DNA of 64,000 nucleotides from Apium graveolens (lineage: Eukaryota > Streptophyta > Magnoliopsida > Apiales > Apiaceae): contig NC_133653.1 in NCBI RefSeq assembly GCF_009905375.1, positions 64,391,414 through 64,455,413 of the forward strand, given 5' to 3'. The notes under the pieces were generated by a model, which saw only the letters and a program-made list of their open reading frames with translations, had not been told where the DNA came from and did no database searches. A program made the translations under genes and the position numbers. Positions 58,788 through 64,000 of this stretch are shown here, piece by piece. How positions within the stretch are numbered: the first letter of the stretch is position 1; each line of letters starts with the position of its first letter.

Positions 58788-61700
58788 TGAGGGGCCTGGA
58801 AAAATTACAGTGCAGTAAAAATACTAGATTGTAAACAGATACTTGGGGGAGGAGAGAGAAAGCTGATTGGATTTCAGACGCAAGAGAGAGAATTTAAAGT
58901 ACAGATAGGATAATGATTGAAATAAAGATGAGGTATTTTATACTTTCTTTTAAGCATTTTAAATTCAATTTGGTGTCTATAAAATGAATTTCTATTGTTA
59001 ATCGGATAAGATTAAAGATCTTTAACTGTAATATGACGTGGATTTTATTTACTTTTTGCTGATTAAGGTAGATTTTGTTGGTGTTCAATGTGCACGTGAG
59101 TCGCTAATTTGTGCAGTACTATTTTCGCAAGGATGTGTGAAATAGTATCATCATCGTATTGCGTAGTGATTAAGATTTTTCAAGATTTATATAACATATT
59201 AAGAAAGGATAATAAATATAATATATTTATAATTAAGAATTAGAATATGAACTTATCTTTGAGATATCATATCGGTATAAGATTTCATTTGACAATATAT
59301 TAAATTAAGTTCGATGAAATTCTCTATCTATATATCTTAATGATTACTCCTTATTTTAATCATGGTAAATAAATTTATTACCCATGACCCAAATCCTATA
59401 TATTTTGCTATATTCATGAACTATCCAATTAGCTTAAATTGACCCATCTTAATTACTATTTACCTATTTTAAAATTTTAAAATCAATCTATCTATGGAAA
59501 ATAATTTTAAAAAAATCAAACCATGCAGGATTTTCTCATAAGGATATTTTTTAAAATTCAAATTCAAATTAAGATATTGCCATGATTTTCTCATATCACT
59601 CATTATTTGTTAACCAATACTCCTTTATTTGTAATATTTTTGAATTTTGAATCTCAAATTACTTATTTATGGAAACTATCACTAATTTATATCTTACTTG
59701 ATTTGTGCATTCAGTTGAATTAGATTAGATTGATATATACACATACACAAATTCAAACACACGTATAATCAATTAGTTTTCTTCTCACAACTTTCAAATC
59801 TCAGAATCACATTCATCTCTCTCTTTTTTGCAGGTTACATGCAAATTTTAATCGGGTTTCGTTTGATTTTCATGTTTTACAGGATGATGAATGCGAGATA
59901 AAAAAAACAATCACAAGAATTCTCACTTTAAATCTTACAAAAGGTTCGTAGACCAACTGTTTGATTAAAATTCTTAGAGAATTTGAACTCTTTGTATTTG
60001 TTTTAAGTGTTTGTATGTGTTTTAGAGTAGATAAGTAATTTGTGCAATAAGTTTTGTGAATTTAGTTGTTTTAAATCGTGAACGGAGGTATGTGTTTTTA
60101 TTATACAAATTGTATATTTTTTGTCTAAATTTTATGCTAATATATGTTTGTCCTCATATTTTTGTTCACATTCGCCGTTGGTACTTATAATTTTGAAATT
60201 ATATCTTGATTTGTAGTTTGTTTTCTAATTATGCTATCACAATGGAGATACCATGTCAAGTATCACGATAAAGGAAAAAAGAAGTATGGTAAAGAAGGTG
60301 AAATTCGTATTCTCTTTTTACACTATTAGTAAAGTTGATTCGTATTCGTAGTTTTCTAAAGAACAATATTTTGTAAATGAATAAAAAATTGCCTCTTTCT
60401 TAACTCCCGTCATCTTCATTTTCTATTTAGTTATAAATTTGGATATCTAGCTTCTTAGGAGATAGGGCTTCATCACTCTTTTAAGAAATATCTATTTTTT
60501 ATTATATTTGACATATCATACATGTTCTAAATTTTTCATAAACATTGATTTCTATTTTTTGGTGTTTAAAAATGTTGGACAGTTTTAAACTATTGGAAGC
60601 CTGCATTAAAAAATTAACTGATATTTTTTGTATTCATATGGTCATGAATGTAAGCCTGAATATTGTATGAAGTTGCAGAACTGATTTCAAGTATAAAATT
60701 TTTGTGAATTTACAAAATTCGTTGTTCTTCTACTACTATAGGTCGTACCAGCGAAACATTTGTAGGTTGTCCTAGAAATGAAGAAGATGTTGGAGCAGAA
60801 TTTTACAAGTTAAAATTAGTTTTTTCACTAGATATAGAGTTCAAAAGAAGAGTGTATTGTGATTGCTATATATCTTACAACTCTACTGTACTCAGTATTA
60901 CGATTAAAATGTTCATAAGAAGCCTACAAATTATTTTAACACTTGCAGGTTTTAACAGCGAGGAACAGATGCAAAGAATTAATGGAGAAGCAACTGTTAC
61001 TTCATTTATGGTGAAATATTGTTCATCACTGTTTATCTGTAGTTTGACCTTGGGAAATTTCAGTCGTATATCTTACTGATTAAGACCATTTTTACATCTC
61101 TAAGGGTTCCATACTAGGAACATCATTTAGTGTTTCTGAACATCATCTCTAATAAATTGTCATGATTGGTAAATATTGCTTCACTAAACAAGCAGCTGGA
61201 ACCTAAACTTCATTGCTACACTCTCTTTTTTATTTGATTTCTAGTTTGCGGTGACTTGAATAGTGTTGATTTTATTTATTACTCGCCTGTATGTGTGAGG
61301 CTTTTTCAATATATTATATTATTAGTATCCTCCTTTTACATTTATCCTGAGATTTATTGATTGTTTATAAGTTAATATTCATCGATATTACTTGATTAGT
61401 GCAAAAGCGGGTAGTTCAGTGCAGCAGTTGCATGATCCTCCCAATTTAATTAACATGTTCTGATATTACAGTTTCTTGGGTTCTTTGCAGCAGCTTCCAC
61501 TTCATCTACCTGAATAACTTCTCCCATTTTTCTAGAGAAAATGCACCAATATTTTACTTCACCACAACAGCCTCTAAGGTACTTTTTCTAATAATGTTAA
61601 GATCTTCTGATTTTAAATCTGATTTTAGATACTTATTTCTGATTTTTGCATATTTATTTATATACATTTGACATGGTGTTGGTGTGTTTATAAGGAAAAT

Positions 61701-63349
61701 CATAACTATGCATAAAATGTGTAATAAGTATATTTTGTAATTGGAAGAGAGGTTTAATTTTGGAAACAAAATTAATATCATCATATGATAAGACGGCTTG
61801 CAATGATGTTTTAACATGGTGATAATTGATAAACCCGCAGGCGCCTTAGAGGCTGGTGATCAGACTTTCAACAAGGTGCTACGGTAAAATTTAAGTGACA
61901 TTTTTTTCTACAATAATAATCAATATGTAGAGGATTGTTAATTATACATTGTTCCTTCTCTGCATCCAGTAGAATGTAGTTCAGAGTGGCAATCATGTCA
62001 TTGAGAAATTAGTCTCAGGATTGAGATGTCTGTGATGAATATTATCCTATAAGTGGCTTAGCAGCAACAAGTCATGGGAGGTGATTAAATAACTTCTATT
62101 ATTCTGAGTATATCACTTAGCATGTAACAGGTGAAAGGAGAGTTTAAAAATTAAACAAGGACTTGCAGAGGATGACAGGTCTTAAGAAACATGTACCATT
62201 TAAATGTTAAATCTCATTTTGATTATTTTTATGCACTTTATCTTTAATTTGATTTGATGTGATAATTAAATTGAGCTTCATGTTGAGATGAATATAATTG
62301 ATCTAGACATTTTCTAAATAGAGGACCACATGGTTGGCACTGGATCATTTGGTGTTATGTATCATGTACCTTAAATTTATTTTTTGATTTATACATAAAA
62401 AATCTTTCCAATTACGATATTTGAATGTCACTGAAAATCCTGAATGTAATGTCCATAAACCTTTCTGCTCTGCTGAATCAACATGGTTCACTTAAGTTAT
62501 ATGCTTGGTAGTTGTGCTTCTTTAATTAACCAAAATGTGTAGCTAGCATGCCTGCTCTCCCCAATCTCATTTATCTTAAGTGCCTCCTTAGTTGTTACTT
62601 TTGTGATGCACTCCACGTTTGCATCTATATAATTATTTGATGCTATATGTTAATCTGAAGGGCATAGTTTATATTTGTGTTGTACATTCGAGACTTCTCT
62701 TTTTGTCAGATCATGTGTTTCTTACAAGGCATGTCATGTTATCAGATTGGTTAGAGAATTCGAACCCCTGTTTTTCTGTTTATAATCTTCTATAACATAT
62801 AATTGTAATCTTCCATAAGGATGAACACAACATTTACCTTCTTAACCTCTGACTTTTTGTTCTGCAACTTGAGGTTGTGATGTGATTGCAAACATGACTC
62901 TGATTGTGTTTGTGTGTGTTATTGTTATTTATCAGACCCCAAAAAAATCGATTGGTGGCTTGGGTACTCTAAAAGCTTCGTAAAAATTTAGAAAATTAAC
63001 AAAGCTGGAGCAGCGGGTTTTATAAGTTATTTTTCTCTTTAGGAGTTTGCATCATCAAGATGTAATGTTAATATTTATATAATAGCAATCTAATCTTGAA
63101 TGTACATTGTGCACCTCATAAGGAAATTATTTTTGGAATGAGATTGAATTACTCATGTAAGAAGTGCATTACCAGTTTGGAAGGATCTCCTCATGACACA
63201 GGTTAAGGATATGAAAGCGGGAATGGAGATTATAACTCACGAAAAGGTTCTTGCAGCATAGAGTTCCAAATTTCCGCGTTTGTGCAGAACATAAATAACA
63301 CATCTAAACATTGTGATTTTTTCTTATGTCATATGTTAGAAAATTTCTT

Positions 63350-63515
63350 ACTGCAGTAGTAATTCTATTTTTAGTAATGTTTAGAGATTGTTTAAGGGAA
63401 TTTTTTTAGTAATTTTTACTGCAGTAGTAATATTACTTTTCCCAATATGTATTTTTTGTTTTGTTTTGTTCCCAATACTTACAGCAGTAGTAATTTTTAC
63501 TGCAGTAGTAATTTT
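63350..63515. repeat. Four dispersed copies of a TACTGCAGTAGTAAT-type repeat
   Basis: Copies near 63350, 63408, 63480 (with one change) and 63498. TACTGCAGTA is itself a palindrome, so each copy can form a small cruciform or be a dimeric protein site. No known family recognised. Confidence 0.6.
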
Positions 63516-63538
63516 TTGTATTTGTGGCATTAAATGAA

Positions 63539-63586
63539 TATTAGTTTGATCGGAAACGCCTGAAGCTCCGATGTATCAAACTAATA
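63539..63586. repeat. Perfect 12-bp inverted repeat with inner stem
   Basis: TATTAGTTTGAT (63539-63550) pairs with ATCAAACTAATA (63575-63586). Just inside, CGGA (63551-63554) pairs with TCCG (63567-63570). This gives a two-part stem with a short bulge. Confidence 0.75.
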
Positions 63587-64000
63587 CGCGAACGGAAAGA
63601 AAGTATAAAACCTGATATGATGACTAATCTGATGTATGAACGGGATACGCCATGGATATTAATACACCCTCACAGTATTTTCATCAAACATATGTTATGC
63701 AAAAAGTAGACGCTACTTGAGTAGCACTTACTGATGCAATGGTATACACCAATATTTCAACGAATATTCCATACAATCAACAATTATATTCCAAAACAAC
63801 CACAAAGTAACAAACACAAATTTGTACATCCAAAAAATAAGGATGATCAAATATTAAGAAATTCATCAATATACTTAAATTAGTTAGTACAAGATGATAG
63901 AACAGATAACAACAGCTGTAGCAATTAATTTGTAGTCTGAACAGGATAGTTTTGTGATAATATGCTGCTGACTCGGTGGTTTCAATTTAGAGTGAAGGAA

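Larger units (their letters stand above)
58800..64000. other. Intergenic region right of the MEI2-like gene
   Basis: AT-rich, with no long ORF and no recognisable LTR. Short coding-like islands are seen at 60240-60300, 60740-60870, 60950-61010 and 62322-62372 but do not join into a supported gene. A CTGCAG-centred repeat (63350-63515) and an inverted repeat (63539-63586) lie near the right edge. The region may hold old transposon debris or a decayed gene. Confidence 0.5.

Noticed and set aside
60230..61080. Possible multi-exon gene from short coding-like islands
   Set aside because: The islands do not join in one frame with good splice sites, and I recognise no domain.
1..64000. tRNA, rRNA or other structural RNA genes
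   Set aside because: Only the 12-base tRNA-iMet primer complements were found; no full cloverleaf or rRNA sequence was recognised by eye.

Overview
This window is eukaryotic nuclear DNA from a flowering plant. It is AT-rich, has no bacterial-type gene packing, carries intact-looking plant LTR retrotransposons primed by initiator tRNA-Met, and holds one intron-rich MEI2-like gene whose closest relatives are plant genes. Gene style and element types suggest a eudicot. A narrower placement (for example Apiales) would be a guess.

Layout. Positions 1-49427 are one nest of LTR retrotransposons, which I label A to F. A is the host: a Ty1/copia sirevirus-type element, plus strand, whose left end lies outside the window. 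Its pieces are 1241-2934 (integrase and start of RT), 35972-38136 (RT, RNase H, spacer) and 45337-49427 (a third ORF region and the 3' LTR). D is a sirevirus on the minus strand with only its 5' LTR and gag start in view (1-1235); it sits in A's protease region. B is a second sirevirus (2935-35966) inserted in A's RT gene with target duplication CATTA. B itself contains C (12791-20669, a related sirevirus, duplication GAACC) and F (22396-35150, a Ty3/gypsy chromovirus with 3.4-kb LTRs, duplication ATGTT, inside B's 3' LTR). E (38142-45336) is a different Ty1/copia type that interrupts A just after pol. The order of events is therefore A first, then B, D and E, then C and F.

All elements are broken by stops, frameshifts and deletions. 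B lost protease and the RT first-aspartate motif. C lost almost everything from its 5' LTR end to mid RT. E lost the integrase zinc finger, most of RT, all of RNase H and the start of its 3' LTR.

Positions 49428-51948 hold no gene I recognise. Positions 51949-58750 (minus strand) hold one complete MEI2-like RNA-binding protein gene: twelve coding exons plus a 5' UTR exon, with a reading frame that closes exactly to 863 codons. Positions 58800-64000 are AT-rich intergenic DNA with small repeats, a hairpin and a possible relic of a kinase exon.

Most interesting signals. First, sirevirus elements A, B and C each carry a long third ORF with its own TATA box about 100-120 bp upstream. Arrays of a short module (core CGACGGAT, plus CTCGATAAGTC in A) lie upstream of both this internal promoter and the LTR promoter. 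Second, the U3 part of these LTRs has a long-range inverted module pair with compensating base changes between copies. Third, the untranslated leader of E contains serial hairpins with different stems but a shared loop sequence.
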